DNA of 64,000 nucleotides, taken from the NCBI RefSeq assembly GCF_024362695.1, contig NC_065424.1, forward strand, positions 2,516,786-2,580,785, in the 5' to 3' direction. Positions 20,510 through 35,500 of the stretch are shown here, piece after piece (position 1 is the first letter of the stretch; the number at the start of each line of letters is the position of its first letter). The position numbers and the translations under genes were made by a program. The notes beneath the pieces are model-generated. The model was not told the DNA's origin. It was given only the letters and a program-made list of their open reading frames with translations, and made no database searches. The stretch is from Pectinophora gossypiella (Eukaryota > Arthropoda > Insecta > Lepidoptera > Gelechiidae).

Positions 20510-23500
20510 ATGGCAGCCGCCGAGATTCAGATCGTGAATCCCTCAAATTTATCAAAAATAGAGAGGTAATTTAGGAGTTCCTAGTTAAATTGTGTACCTT
20601 TTAATCACGACTACAGTGATGATTAAAATTCTTCGTGAGACTTGTGTATTTTTCAGTGAAAATATGTGTTTGTGTTGGGTGTTCTAAAGTTGATTTCTCA
20701 CTTCATTTGCAGTTTTCTCAGTGATCCGAGTTACAAGGAGATTATTGAGAATTCCTCTACATTTAATTCACGACTATGCGCCGAGAGGCGGATGCGGATG
20801 CCCTTCATCGATACCCAAACCGGTAAGATATTGATTATTTTACGCCCCAATGCCTTTTCATAACAAACTTTTTATAGGTCGATGCGACCTATAAAATGGT
20901 GCTAATTAGATTGGTTTTCACTTCTCTTACCTTTCTCATTAGCTTGCCCTCGTTTTGCTAATTGTTGATTAGTGTAATAATGGTGTTATTGTACAGGGGT
21001 CGCACAAAGTCACTGCAACCTATTTATGACGAGAAAACAACGTATGCCCGGCGCGCGAGAGGGGCAGGTCTACACATATCCTGCACAAAGGTGAGATATA
21101 CCATTAGTGGTAACTGGTAACACGAGAAATTGCAGAAAATATTTATTTAGACTGCCTCTCATCAAATAATGGAATGATAATCTAATTGAGTTGGTTGTAT
21201 TAATATTTCTACTCAAACAAGGGGAAATCTAAAACAACAACTTATAAATTTTATCGTAGATGGCGCAAAGCAAGACGCCAGTACCTCACAATGTCTTCCA
21301 CTCGATGGGGCTGGAGTGCAGCAGACACAGCAGAAAATACAGGCGAAGGGGAGAACAGCTCTGGAGTGCCCGGTGAAGCCCTCGCTGGAGAGGACAGCCG
21401 AGACGGGTCACAGACTGCCACTAAAGATGATCCTAAGGTAAATAACAGAGCTCTTTTCTCTTCTGACTTAGTAGGTACCTATTCTTATTCTTATTCAAAT
21501 TCAAATTCAAAAATATCTTTATTCAGTAGGTAACATAGTTACACTTTGAATCGTCAATTTTACATAACGAACGTCTCATCCGCCTAAAACTACTGCAGCT
21601 TCTCACAACCTGTATAGCCGGGGAATAGATTTGCTGTTATGACTTATTCCTATTTTTTACGCAACTGTGGTTTGCCATCAACTTAAACGCTTTTGTCAGT
21701 TTGTGGTTTTCATTTATTTAGAGGTGCGGTCCAGTGACGGACAGCAGTCACTATGTTTTACCAGAAATTGATTTCTGATGATGATGAATAATTTCTGCAA
21801 AAATTAAACTTAGCCCTTTTAGATTTACAGAATAATATTTTATCTGTAGAGTCATAAATACCTGAAATCTTGAGGAGAAGAGGCACCCGTGCCTCGTTCT
21901 TATCTTTTTATTCTCAATTTGTTGTTTTGGTAGAGCTTTTATGAAAACAGTCCAATACAAGAAATCAAATTGTATTTTCCAGGAATGGTTCTACGACGAG
22001 TTAGCAATGGAAGAGATGGAAACGGGCGAGGAACCGGACCCGGAGTCCGACGAGGATTACTATGATGACACGTACGCGAATAGGCGCCGGCGACGCGGCG
22101 GCGCCACGCCTACCGGACCGGGCTCGCGCGGCGGCCGCACCAGGAAGTCTGCCGCCGCAGACGACACGCCCGCCAAACGTGGCCGAGCGGTCAGTATACT
22201 GTACTTTATTTAACTGAATAGATACCCCTGTGCTGTGCTTTCGTTTTCTAATTCATTACCCAAATTTCCAATAGTTTGGGTACTTTTTTCATCTTGCATT
22301 GGGTGTGCCAATGACTATAGTCCGGCAATCTCGTGCGCGACCCTCCTGCGGGGCGACAGACGGTGGCGGGGACGGGGTAGCGCGTCATCATCTTGACATT
22401 CTAGAACACGGCTGCACACGTAGAGAAGTGTGCCAGAATAAATCTTGCGATAAGTTGTACTTACTTGTGACGTAATATATGTAGGAGTGAATAAAAAGAT
22501 AGAACTATTTTTATTATTATGCTTGAGGACCAACTATTAGGAAAACTAAAAATTAAATATTAATAGATTGTTTTATTATAAATCAATTTCCATATCGCTT
22601 TCATTTTCACTCTCTGTTTGATATTTTTCGTCACTTTCGTCGTCGTCATCATCGTCGTTTTCATTCAGTTGAATTATGAATCTAAAAAGACAAAAATGTC
22701 GGGTTTAACTATTATCATAGATTAAGGAATAATACTATCTCTGCTCCCCACCAGCAGAGAGTTACTTTAGTCTTCAATCGTATGGGCGTCAGACTTCACA
22801 CACACAGATGCGCGTGTACGACAACGTCAATGTGTAGTGTCTGTGTGAAACAAGATGTTTTATATGAAGTGTCCAGGGTGTGCTATTAACTATTTAAGCG
22901 TTTACTAATTCAATCTCGTTGTGCACTCCAGGGTCGCGGCCGTAAGCGCGCCGGGCAAGGCACGCTGCCGTACGAGTGCCCCGGCGACTCAGAGAAGCCC
23001 TTCGGCTGCGAACGTAAGTCCACTCGCAGGAGGCACTAGCCCCCGCGCCTTAGCCTACTATTAGGTACACGCGCACAATCTACACTCGATATAGACGAGG
23101 GACCGTAGAATTTGGTTTTAATATTAGAAATTAGAATAATATTTTGTGTTTTGCGGTATGGAATTAAACCAACTTCAGTTATGACATCGACCATGTTGGT
23201 CTAGCAATATAGAGATTGATAAATAAACTCAACACAAGAATGATGTTGCTTCTTCTATTGTGTCGTGGACAGTCATATTTTATCTAAAAATATTGAATGT
23301 TATAGAATATATTAAGTGTAGGTTGTGTGCGATATCATATCCTAGCTCAGGTCCTGTCGGTAAACCTCGTAGATGGCTAGCTTCCTATTTTTAGTACATT
23401 GGAGAGGAGTGAAGGTAGGGCAAAGCTTGTGAGGAGCCTGAGAATACAATAGAGAGAAAAAGAAAGAAAACCCAAGGTGAAAAACGGCATAGTAGTAGCC

Positions 23501-26500
23501 ATGGTATAATAAAACAAGGTATGCTCAATCCCATGAAAAGCCGCCGTTGCTAGCCGTTTGATGTATGTATGTGTTACGTGAGTGTTACCATTAAATTGGT
23601 AGGTATCTCCAACATTCCAAGAACTTCAATTTTATTATTGATAATGAAGCGAATTACTGACTAATGTACTTAATTTCTATCACTTGACACATATATAAAA
23701 ATCATTAAAACTGTAAATCTATTACTAAAAGTTCAAAATTGTTTTGCAAAGTAAATTGAAAACATTAGTGGGTAATTATTTTTTTTACAAAATGGCAACG
23801 GAGTGTAGATGGCGTCTCAGTGAGGCCAACATTGAAATATTAGCTGTCACTTGAGCATACTATGTTTTATTATACCAATAGTAATACAGTGGTGACTGTA
23901 ATGGAAATAAGCATTCTTGTTGTAACAACTACTTAAAGCATTGCACTGTATGAGATTTTTTTATTGGAAAGGGTTTGAATTCTCTCTTATTTATTTCCCA
24001 GACTATCTCTAGAACAATGTAAGTCTTAGAGACCATTATTCGAGCTTATAGATCGCGGCAGTTCGTATGAGAGTAGACGTCGGTAGAACATTCCCTCAAG
24101 TGCAATATATACACGTATCTTAGGAAATTATAGGATCGTAATGAATACCTCCGATTGTACGAATTTGCTCAATAGTTACTAAAGTATGGGCCTGAGCTTT
24201 CAATAGATAATTCGATTATAATGTTCTGTTTGATATGCCATTGACTTGATTGTGCTTTAGGTTTTGGTAATGTTAATGGTTCATGATACAAATTGTGTTT
24301 GTAGGTAAAGGATATTTGAAGGTATACAGTTACGGTATGAATTTAAATACTAAGATAAACGTGATGAACTATAAAGTGTCATCTTACCAGCCAATTGGCG
24401 TTTTGTGTAAGATCATCCCCTCATGTTGACGAGAAAGAAATCTCAATAGACTAACAATTTAGTGAACAGTTCCCATCAAACGACTACCAGCAGGTCCAAA
24501 AAGGCCAAAAGCAATTCATCTATAAGTGCGCAATGTCTACTTAAGCCAATAGCAATATAGCTTTTTTAGAAGAACTGCTTCAATGTGGCCTCTTTAACCC
24601 TCTGAACACAACTTCGCTTACACCTTCAAATACTTTATATTTGGAAGAGCCATACTTTGTCTGAGCCAAGCAAGTCTAATATGTCACAAATAAACATACT
24701 ATTATAAGATTCTATAAATCTCAACAAGATCTCCCAAGCCCAATTCTCGTTGCTGGCATATCGAACATTCTAGATAATTCTAAAATATCATCAACGTAAG
24801 CTACAGTAATATTAACTACATAGATCAGGGCCAATGAGTACTGTAACATATAGTTGTTAAACAGGACCGTGTCACAGAGTATATTTTACCATACAACTTT
24901 TAAGGCCTGTCGCAGTTAGATGCGTTTTCATACGGACTCGACTCGTGTACGTATGTACGTACGAACACGCAGGAATAATCCCAAACTTCCAAGTACGGTA
25001 TGGGAGCGCGCACACTGGGTGCAAGTTGGTTGTCACAGACCAGTGTTCGTACGTGTACGCGAGTGAAATTCGTACGAAAACGCGTCCAAAAAGCGAGTGG
25101 CCTAAAACTGTTACACATTCGCCAAAATTCTTTACAAATGAATTGTTCAATGTTGGTACTGTCTTGTAAATGTTTTATAAGGAAGTATGGTAAAGTATTC
25201 TGTGGCCACGTCGAGCAATAAGAAGTAAAGTTTTTTGGAGTATGCTTGTTATTGTGTGTCACTACAGCACTACAGTATTTTGAAACCGAAGAAAATTGTC
25301 TTATGAATAAAACTAAACATCTGAAACATGATACATTTTGACTTCGGCAGCTAAATAAGAGAAATTAAAAACTTAACTTTCTCAACGGCTCTGTTTCCTA
25401 CAGACACCTCCTAACTTTATTTTAAGTTATACCTGTCATTTTCTTATCCGCCGAAAAGGAAAGGGATGGGAGATGGACAACTGTTAATTTTACAATGAAT
25501 GAATAACCCGGGCAAATTAAATGGGCATCTCGCTGATATCCAACGCGTTTCACGTGTGCTGTCAACTTAAATTTGTCGGGTTATTGGCCAATATAAAACT
25601 TTGACAATGTTTTTTTTTTAATTCTGCCTAAAATTGACGTGTGTTATTTGTTCCGTAAATTTTATGTCTGTCGATTATCCGTCCCTTTTATTTTCGCCGG
25701 ATAAGAGAATGACAGGTATAACTCAATCTAAAATTAGATGGTGTGTGCCGGAATCAGCACCAATATTTGTCTTCCTATTTATTTAGATAGATATTTCCGT
25801 TAACTATATTGTAATAACAAACAGTATAACATTTGACACACAATACATAAGCTTTGGTCAGTATCAGAAACGCAAATATGCCTTTTATTGTTGTGTATGT
25901 ATGATCGTGTATAGTGTTTTAGTGTGTAAGTGAATCTCTTACTGGTTTACTAGTGAAAATTAGGAAAATTATTAGACGATTGGCAGGATCCTACTGTAGA
26001 TAACGCGTATTGTACTAGTTAATATCTCGCGGTTTTGATTAATTAATTATTATTGCAAGCAAAATCTTTCTATTGGTGCGTGCTGATTGAGAATATTCTC
26101 AAATGTGCAACTTAAAAGACGCTAACTTATCGAAACAGAAGTATTTTCGGATAAGTACTGTTGGACACAGACTTCCCCTCATTCGACTCAGGTCTATGGA
26201 GCATACTCCACCACTGCTCCACTGCGGGTTGATGGATGTATTTTCGGCTAAAAGCCGGGACCAATGGCTTCCCGTGCCTTTAGCTAGATCGTTTGTTATA
26301 ATAGGGAATGTTCCTATCAGTATACACCAAAAGCCGCGAGATTTACGCTAAATTTTAATATTTCTATAAATTGAAACATGCATTTAAATTAATTTATTTT
26401 AAGGCCAAGTGTTTATTTTATTTAGTTTTAGAATGTTCTCGTATTCGTCCTAGTAAGTGGTGAATATTATAAACGACTAAAAATGAAATGTGGCTAAAAT

Positions 26501-29500
26501 TTATGCATTTTAAGTTACTATCGACTGATTCTAAAATATTGACTTTATTCCATTGCCATTGGCGTGGAACCCAGTATTCTTCGCCACTTACTAAAACAAA
26601 TATACGATGGTTAGCTTAGTTCCCTGCAATGTCTTCATTTACTTCGTCTTCACGAATTGTTTCTTCAATGCCAGTGACGTCAATTTAAACCTAATAGTGC
26701 AAAGTTGTATGACGAAAACACCAATTTAAAGTAATATTATACAAAATATATACACTGCCACGTAATGTTTGTTTCGATGGACGCAATAGACCTGTGACGG
26801 GATATTGCACAGTTTCTATGGAAAATAATAGTCAGTTTAATTACATACTTACAGTTCTATTGATTACATACCTACAGTTTTAGTTACCTACCCAATAGTG
26901 TCGTTTATAACTGCTTATTATCTCAGTCTTGTATTAAAGGCGTGAATTTGTGTGTGTTTAAAAAAGTGTTCATATAAAGTGTTTTCAAATTAATACCTTC
27001 TAAAAATTGTGACAAAATAAACCAAGATAGATAACGTATTTTCAAATAATAAGTTTAACTAATAGTTTGATCATGCTTAGCGTTGTATATTTAATTCGAT
27101 TTTAATTATCCTGTCTACACGTCTTTTGCGTCCATTTAATTTGTGTGTGAATTTTGTTAATCGTAACATTCTCTAGGCTAGCGTAGTTTACTGCAAACTG
27201 GAGGGAGAAGTATCCCATATACATGTCCTAAAACAACTAGAATTATGAAAGAAATCTTTAACATGTTAACCCTTTCACGGACAGATACCATGGGCCAATG
27301 ATGATTCATAAAAGTAGTACGACAAATATAATTGGAATCGGAACGTCCGTAGACGTTCTGTCCTTGAAAGTGTTAAATAGTCAATTACTAGTAGGCTGTG
27401 TGGAAATGTGAAATTGAATATAAAATTAGAATAACTAAATTCACTGCCAATATGCCGTGTATGCAGGTCGTCATTCCTAATCTTGTCCATTCTGGTTACA
27501 CCACACATTCATCCGCATCCCTGCCGCATGTACTCTTCTTTCATCCGTCTCCTTTGTCGCCCACCATTAGGAACCATCGGACGGCCTCTGTGGTCCAGTG
27601 GTTGAGCGTTGGACTCACGTTCCGGAGGCTCCGGATTCGAATCCCGGTGGGGACATATCACAAAAATCATTTTGTGATCCCTAGTTTGGTTAGGACATTA
27701 CAGGCTGATCACCTGATTGTCCGAAAGTAAGATGATCCGTGCTTCGGAAGGCACGTTAAGCCGTTGGTCCCGGTTACTATTTACTGATGTAAGTGAGTAA
27801 TCGTTACATGAGCCATGTCAGGGGCCTTTGGCGGCTCAATCATAACCCTGAGACCAGGGTTGATGAGGCTGGTATTCCACCTCACAACCCACACGATAAG
27901 AAAAAGAGAAGATTAGGAACCATACAGCATGACAGTTCTTTATGATCGTCTTACCGCACACTACTTACTGACATACGAAATACATTCGTACAAAATGATA
28001 TAAAAAAACCTTAGCATATGTTTAGTGGAATACTTCTCTCGTCAGTTTTGTTTATAATTATAGCTTAGTTTCCTATTGAACCTCTTAGATCGATCTGAAT
28101 CTCAACCAGTGTCTTAATATTTTATACACGCTTTACACTAGATCTATTGGGGGGTTCAATAATGTTTCTTTGGTATGGAGTTATGAGAGCGAATAGGCAT
28201 GGTTAGTTAATGATATGAGAAGAATTACTTTTGCTACTTATATATAGCTATAAATTGTTTCGATCATATTGTTGATTCGGGCAACCACCAACTTAAAAGT
28301 TAACTTAATTGGACGCGTCCACGAGCTCTATTTATTATTATTTATTTATTTATTTGTACACAATAGAACAAACTCTATCTCTTTCTTGTACGCACTATAA
28401 GTGAAGGACGGCGAGCTGCCAATCTAAAATTAGGTTATGTTTGTGTTCGCTCCAATAGGCAGGCACCCAAGCCACTAGATGAGATAGTATAATGTTTTTT
28501 ATAGTTCGGCAAATAATTTGACTAGACGAAGTTATCAACGAAACTTGAAGGATTGTTGACCACATAGCTGAATATCAATTCAATCGCCCAGCTTTCCGAA
28601 GTACTTCTATGAATATTTCGACTATTTTGTCATTGATGTTGGCATAATATGGTTTACAGTTCAAATTCTTGCTCATGGAAAGGAAATACCACCCTGTCGG
28701 TATGCTAGGGTCGATTAATTCTTACAAATATAGCTTCGCGCGTAACTGGGCACCCTCAGGCCTCTTTTCTTAAATTTTTGTGCCGGGTGAGTGCTCTCAG
28801 GGCTCCCCATTTGCCTAGCCAAGTCTTCTTCTATCGTTTAGGTTGTGAGGTGGAGTACCAACCTCATCACCCCTGGTGTCAGGGTTACTATTGAGCCGCC
28901 AAAGGTCCCTGACATGGCTCATGGTAACGACTACTTACTTACATCAGTAATTAGTAACCGGGACCAACGGCTTAACGTGCCTTCCAAAGCACGGATCATC
29001 TTACTTTCGGACAATCTGGTGAACAGCCAGTAATGTCCAATGGGTGCCTAGCCAAGTAAAAAAAGAAAATAAAATTAGACTATTTTTTATCTATTCGCTC
29101 TACATTGAAGTTGTTATGGTTCTAGTGGCGTTCTGTAGTGTCTAAAGAGCCAGTCTTCCATAACTCCACACCTCTATTGTAAACGGGATCTTATGAATGA
29201 ATCACAAGTTAATCACAATTTAACGTATCTAGCACCGATTGGTTTGAATGATTGATTACTCATGTGTCTGTGATAGTCTATTTATTTATCTTTCTTGACT
29301 TTTAGGTGTTTATTTCTAGGAATTCGATTTCTTTATTGTATACGTGCGATGGCTTACATTTGTGTTTAATATGGCTTTACACAGCGCTGATGTAGGTGGG
29401 TTGTGCCAAATATGAAATACTAGAAAGTATCAAGGGTTTTAGTATGTAAAAATTAAAAAGTACAGTGACAGCTTCCGCGTCTTCTCAGACGATTTAAACA

Positions 29501-32500
29501 GTGCCTTGGAGACTTCATGTCGTCGTTATTTAGTATGACACAATATTAAAATCAGTAAGCATAACATAAACTCACGACTATATCCCAATTGGGGTAGTCA
29601 GAGGTCTATCCATCGCAAGATGCACTAACACACCTCACCCAGTTTTCTGTTGGGCCAACTGTGTTAGTGAAAGTTATTAGTATCCAAAAAAAAGGAAGTC
29701 ATATTATTTGTACAACCGGTATACATATAATAAATATATGTATATTGTATATAATAAGCTGAAGGGACTAATATTGTGTTGTACTATACTAGAACGACAA
29801 TCTCCCACATATACATAAATAGTGAGGTAACGTTAGCAATAACACTGCAATATTATCCATTATTGTCTTCCGTTGATAGTGCAAATTGCTTCGTAGGCTA
29901 TGACACTTTTTACAAAGTTATCGCTGTAAGTATACTTTACGTTCTATAAGACTTGTGGGTGATTCTTCATGACGAAATTGTCCGTAGATTTCTCTGGTGA
30001 ATACAATGATCTTATGGCCCTTATAGTGTGTTCCTTAGTCATCATCAGCCCATTAACGTCCCCACTGCTGGGGCACGGGCCTTCCCTATGGACGGATAGG
30101 GAGATCGGGCCTTAAACCATCACGCGGCACATTGGTGGTTTTTAACGACTGCTAATGCAGCCGGGACCAACGGCTTAACGTGCCTTCCGAAGCACGGAGG
30201 AGCTCGAGATGAAAGCTTTTTTTGTGGTCACCCATCCTATGTAGTTAAAGTTGCTTTACTTCAACAATCGCAGACCGAGCGCGTTAACCGCTGCGCCACC
30301 GAGCTCCTCCGTGTTCCTTAGTAATTATGATGAATAATCATTAAAGCAGAAAATGAGCCTCCCAGAGAAATGAAATCCAGGAAAGCCCTGCTCGGACAAT
30401 GCGTGGATATCGTCACGGGTTCGAAACTCGGCTCGTGCTCTTGACCACTTATTTCGACTTATAAATTGAATTCATATTCAAATCATAGATAAATGATATC
30501 CATTTTGATTCCAGTTCTAGTGCCTTGTTACTAGCTTGCTCCGCCCCCTATTACATGGGACTAAAATATAGCTGACGAGGAGCGGGTGTACTATACACCT
30601 CTGCCTACCCCGTCGGGGATACGGGCGTGATGCTTTGTTATGTTAGAGAAATCAAAGTACAATTTCATCATGAATAATCACCCTTTGGGGCTTGCAACAA
30701 ACAGCAATAGGGTATGGGGAGGACCTTGAAAACGGTGCTCCATTCTCTATAGATAGAGAAGATCTTAGAAGAAAAGATATAGATCTATAGCTTATCCACA
30801 CCCTGTTGGCTTAGCACCGTAAGCGCGCGACTCTTTCTCGCTTCGGCATACGTCACCTTTTTTTTACGTGACTTATTGTAGATTTGCCGCAGATGGCATT
30901 AACTACTTGGCCGGACAAATGGGGAGCGCTGAAGGCTCTCACCCGGTACAACGTTTAAGACAACAGGCCTGAGGGTGCCCAGTTGGACGCGAACCTCGGC
31001 TCAGGGCGTCTGAGAGGAAAAATATTTGAAAGAATTAATCGACCCTAGTGGGTCGATAGCGATAAGCGCTGAATGAGGGAAATCGTCGACCACGCCGGCG
31101 GGGTCGTTTGGTGCATACGTCACCCGTCACTCTCTTACAATACTGCACAAAAAGAGACAGATGATCTCTGTCGCAGCCAGAAAGAGTCGCGTCCTTACGG
31201 TGCTAAGCCCGCTGGACACTTCATACAAAAAACCTCGTATTACACAGACACTACACATTGACGTTATCGTACATGTGCATCTGTGTGTGTGACGCCTCAC
31301 GCACATACGATTGAAGACTAAAGTAAGACGGGGGGTGAGGTAAACTTAGCTCAGCCGCTAGCGGGGAGCGGAGAGTGGCCGTTCTATACGTAGTATTATT
31401 CCTTATTCTATGCCTTATCTAAACTTAAAGATATAATGCTGTAAAAATAAATGAAGTAGCATAAATGTAAGTCATCGCACGTAACTGCGTGTTCGGTTAG
31501 CGATATTTATTGTATTGTAAAAATCTGATGAGTATTAGGGGTTTGATGTTATTCTTAGATCCAAACTATTATTAGCACCCAAAGATTGTTATGAATTTAT
31601 ACAAGAAATATTTATGTTGAATAAGAAATAAAAATATCCAATTGTAACTTTTCATTTGTGTTAATATTTTAATTGATGCGGCTGTTTATTTGATACACTT
31701 TTTATTGTGTCTGAAAGGTTTATAAAGATGGTTCCTTTTATAAATTTTAAGAAATAAAACTTTAAAATTATAACCTCAATATATTTTTGTTATGTAATTT
31801 ACATTATTATAAGCCTTCCAGAAATCAGCTGGGTCTGATAACCGCGACACCACCTTTCGATACCACTTTAAGGTCTGCACACACAGATGTCGCGGGAGCA
31901 TTCCGGGGTGGGAAGCTGAAGTTTATATGAAACTACAAACTCAACCAAAACATGTCTCGGAACGCTCTAAGCAACGCGTCTGTGCGTAGAGCCCTTAATA
32001 CTGACTTACTAAGGAATAAATTATATGTGCAGATAAGTATGTACTAGTAATCCCGCTATAACATATAATTTTCAATATCTCATGTACCCAAAGTTTACCT
32101 GGATGAGATTGCTACCTAGCAATAAGGCCGCCTCTCTGTTGTAATTTTGTATACGGAACTTATCCCAAATAAAGTGGTATTCACTTGTAATCTGCACTTA
32201 TAGATTTTTCTTAGTAAGTCATAATTGTGAAAAGTAAACAATGATAGTCCATCAACCGACAGACCAGCTTTTTGAAGTCATCAATCAAAGCGCGGGAGGT
32301 GCGTCGTCCAGAACTGAACATAGAATATCACGACGGGCCGGCTTTGTTCTCACTACGCAATTTATATGAACGCTAAAACTATCTATAGACCAATATATTT
32401 AGAACCCGGAAAGGTAGATGAGGAATGTCTTAAACTTCGCGGTGATTCTTTTTGATTTAGTGTTGTTCCATTTGTCCGGTCAAGTAGTTAATGCCATATG

Positions 32501-35500
32501 CAAATCTACAATAAGTCTGATTGGCGGGCCAATCGCGCCGTCTCAGACAGTGACAACAACTTTACACGGAAGGAGTCTTCTTGTCGTGTGGGTTGTGAGG
32601 GTGATGACCAACCTCATCAACCCCGGTGTCAGGGTTATTATTGAGCCGCCAAAGGCCCCTGACATGACTCATGTAACGAATACATACTTACATCAGTAAG
32701 TAGTGACCGGGACCAACGGTTTAACGTGCCTTCCGAAGCACGGATCATCTTACTTTCGGACAATCAGGTGATCATCCTGTAATGTCCTAACCAAACTAGG
32801 GATCACAGTGATTTTTGTGACATGTCCCCTCCGGATCGTAAGCCCAACGCTCAACCACTGGCCCACGGAGGCCGTTATAGGAGTTATCTATAAAGTATCA
32901 AAATAATTTTCCCAAAGCGTTCCTATAAAATGCGTAGCTAAGAACCTAAGGTATTGATTGATGACGGATAATCGCTGGAGGTCGTATACGCCGACTGCCG
33001 TCGTGGTGCCTCCTATGCTCTGTTCTGACGTAGCCTCCCGCTTATAAAACTAAAATCAAAGTAAAATCAAAGTCAAATAGTGAGTTGAGTGACGCAGGAG
33101 GCATCACAGACGGTAAGTATTTGATAATGTTTGTTATTTTTTGTAGATTTGTAAGGTTTTTATTATTTTTATCGTAAATGGTCTTGAAAAGTTAAGATCG
33201 ACGTTCTTCAAACTTATGACTCGTTCGGTATTGTTGTCTGTCTTGGCGTTTACTGGGACAAGTCATTCTTGATATGGACAAAGGTTTACCATCAGCCTTA
33301 ATTATCTAAAGCACTTCGTATAAAATGATTTATAAAGCTATCACTTTCTAAAAATATGTTATTTGGTTCGAAAAGCTATATATTTGGACAAAAGAAAATA
33401 GATATAGATTTACGCTAGTTACATATTTAGCATATAGTCATAATGTATTCATTTAACGCCCTTACAAAACACACTATCAAATCTTTATCTGTCCAACAGT
33501 ATGTGGCGCGAAGTACAAGACTCGCGCAGGTCTCGTGTACCACTTCACTCACACGCACAAGGAGCCGAGCGGCGCCGGCGCTGGCGGCAGCGACGGCGAC
33601 TCACGCGACCGTAGCACGCCGCCCGCGCCGCCGCCGCAGCCCGCCACCGAGTACCAGGACAGCTACGTCACCTTCCTCAATAACCCGCCCGCCACCGCCG
33701 GTATGTATACGTGTTATATGACTCGCTCAACTGCAGCACGCCGCCGCTACCGAGTAAGTAAACATAAGTGCGTAATGCCGACTAATGTCAAAAAGCATTA
33801 TTGCGGTAGCGGCGGTGTGACAGAACAGAACAGAGACGGCCGAACTAGAAAATGATGAAGATGCAGTCAATACCCGTGTTAAATTGATGTTTATCCCGTG
33901 TAGCGGCCGGCGCCGCCGCCGCCGCAGCCGCCGCGGCCGCTGCCCCCGCGGCTGCGCCCCCGCCGGCACGGCGCAGCTCCCCGCCGCCGCGGCCCGCCTC
34001 CGCCGACACGTCGTCGTCGGACTCCGCGCACGCGCCGCTCGTGCCGCCGCAGCCGCCGCCCGCCCCCGCCGCCGCCGCCGCCGCGCCCGCTGCTGACGCT
34101 AAGGAGGGCGAAGCTAAGAAGGTAAAACACTAGCACGGCATACATAAACGCTCACCCAGAATACTATAATTTACACGGGTTCTCGAGTGGGGACCACATC
34201 TTGGAAAACATAGTGTAAAACGCCCTTGGCCTCTATGGAGTGACGGCATGCGTGGTGCCTGCCAGCGGCTGGAGGAGAAAATCCGAGATCCACTGCTGGG
34301 ACAAGCGTAGGTTGTTGATGATATAAAGTTGGACTCCCGTGAATATGGGGCATGTATTTAATTTTAATTATCTTTTAAGGCCTAGCCAATTCCCCAGAAC
34401 AATATCATCATCATCAATTTAAAAGCCACGCTCTTGTCGGTGCAGTATTTTCCATGCTACTTTTTTAGGGAAAAATAGGGCAGTGGTTTCCCTCTTGCCT
34501 AGGATAGTAGGATAGTAGGATGGCGCCCAGAACGCTATGTTACATATTAAACTGTCCACACCAGGTGTCACCGTCCCCGTACTGCGACTTCTGCCTGGGC
34601 GACGACCGCGAGAACAAGAAGACGGGCACGCCCGAGGAGCTGGTGTCGTGCTCCGACTGCGGACGATCAGGTAAGCGCCGCGGGCGGCCGCCGCGGAACG
34701 GCCGCGCGGGCGACGCGCACCGCCGCCTGCAGGACACGCTGCGGCTCAACGGCGTCGTCGAGATCCTCCACTCCGTGTCCTACCCCGCTGATGCCTTCGA
34801 CACGTTCGCCACGCAGACGCAACTGCTGCGCGACGAGTATAACGGCGACTGCGTGTCGCCGCCGTCGTCGCGACAGAGCCCCGCCTACGACAATACTGAC
34901 AGATAGGGCGGCTCTTGTCTGTAGCAGATAGACAAGGTGCTGGTTATCATTTGAACTGGAAATATGATTAAGATGACGCTCGAAGGTAAATTGTAAAATA
35001 CTAATATATTGAAATATGAGCCAGACTAAAATGATTTTTCTGTTTTCGGTATGTAAAAAAAATAACAGTTTAGTCCAAATAATATCAGATCCGTGTTCAC
35101 ATACTTTCATGTTTTGAGTTTGGTGAATAATGTACTTAATTAGTCAAGTCAATTTGAATTCACTGTTCTATATATTTATTTATTGTTTCTTCTATTTATT
35201 TACATTAAATATTCCAAATTATTTATTTCATCGGGCATTAGTATTCCTCTTTTTCTTTGGTTTACGTTTCTCCTTTAATATATACCAATTTCCTTTCATT
35301 TTGTTTAGTATTGTTTTTATGCTTCCTTAATTAATAATGTTCTCTCATTTTTTTATATATTTTTTTATAATTTCGCATTCCAGTTATAAAAAAAAATATG
35401 ATAACCAGTGCCTTGTCTATTGTGTTCCGCTACATTAGAGATGTTAGTGTCGAGTAGGTCACAAAATTAGTGGTAGGGTGCATCACAAATGTGTGTTGTT

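Larger units (their letters stand above)
23014..33499. other. d4 intron 6, TE-rich
   Basis: The intron runs from GTAAGT to CCAACAG, 10.5 kb, and splits the C2H2 finger between its first cysteine and its second. It contains the mobile elements listed separately and anonymous AT-rich DNA. I found no additional exon or independent gene in it. Confidence 0.8.

Noticed and set aside
24872..25262. Overlapping open frames on both strands at 24.9-25.3 kb
   Set aside because: They lie in a palindromic MITE, where complementary arms naturally give matched open frames. No protein family is recognised.
33727..34145. GC-rich open frames on the minus strand opposite d4 exon 8
   Set aside because: They mirror the Ala/Pro codon repeats of the true exon. 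They have no start context, splice sites or family resemblance.
34540..34564. Start codon at 34520 making an independent PHD protein
   Set aside because: The ATG precedes a proper acceptor (CACCAG at 34564), and the real reading comes from upstream d4 exons with matching phase.
34667..35110. 147-codon minus-strand frame opposite the d4 alternative tail
   Set aside because: It is the antisense shadow of GC-rich coding sequence plus AT-rich UTR. The plus-strand reading continues a known domain in frame.
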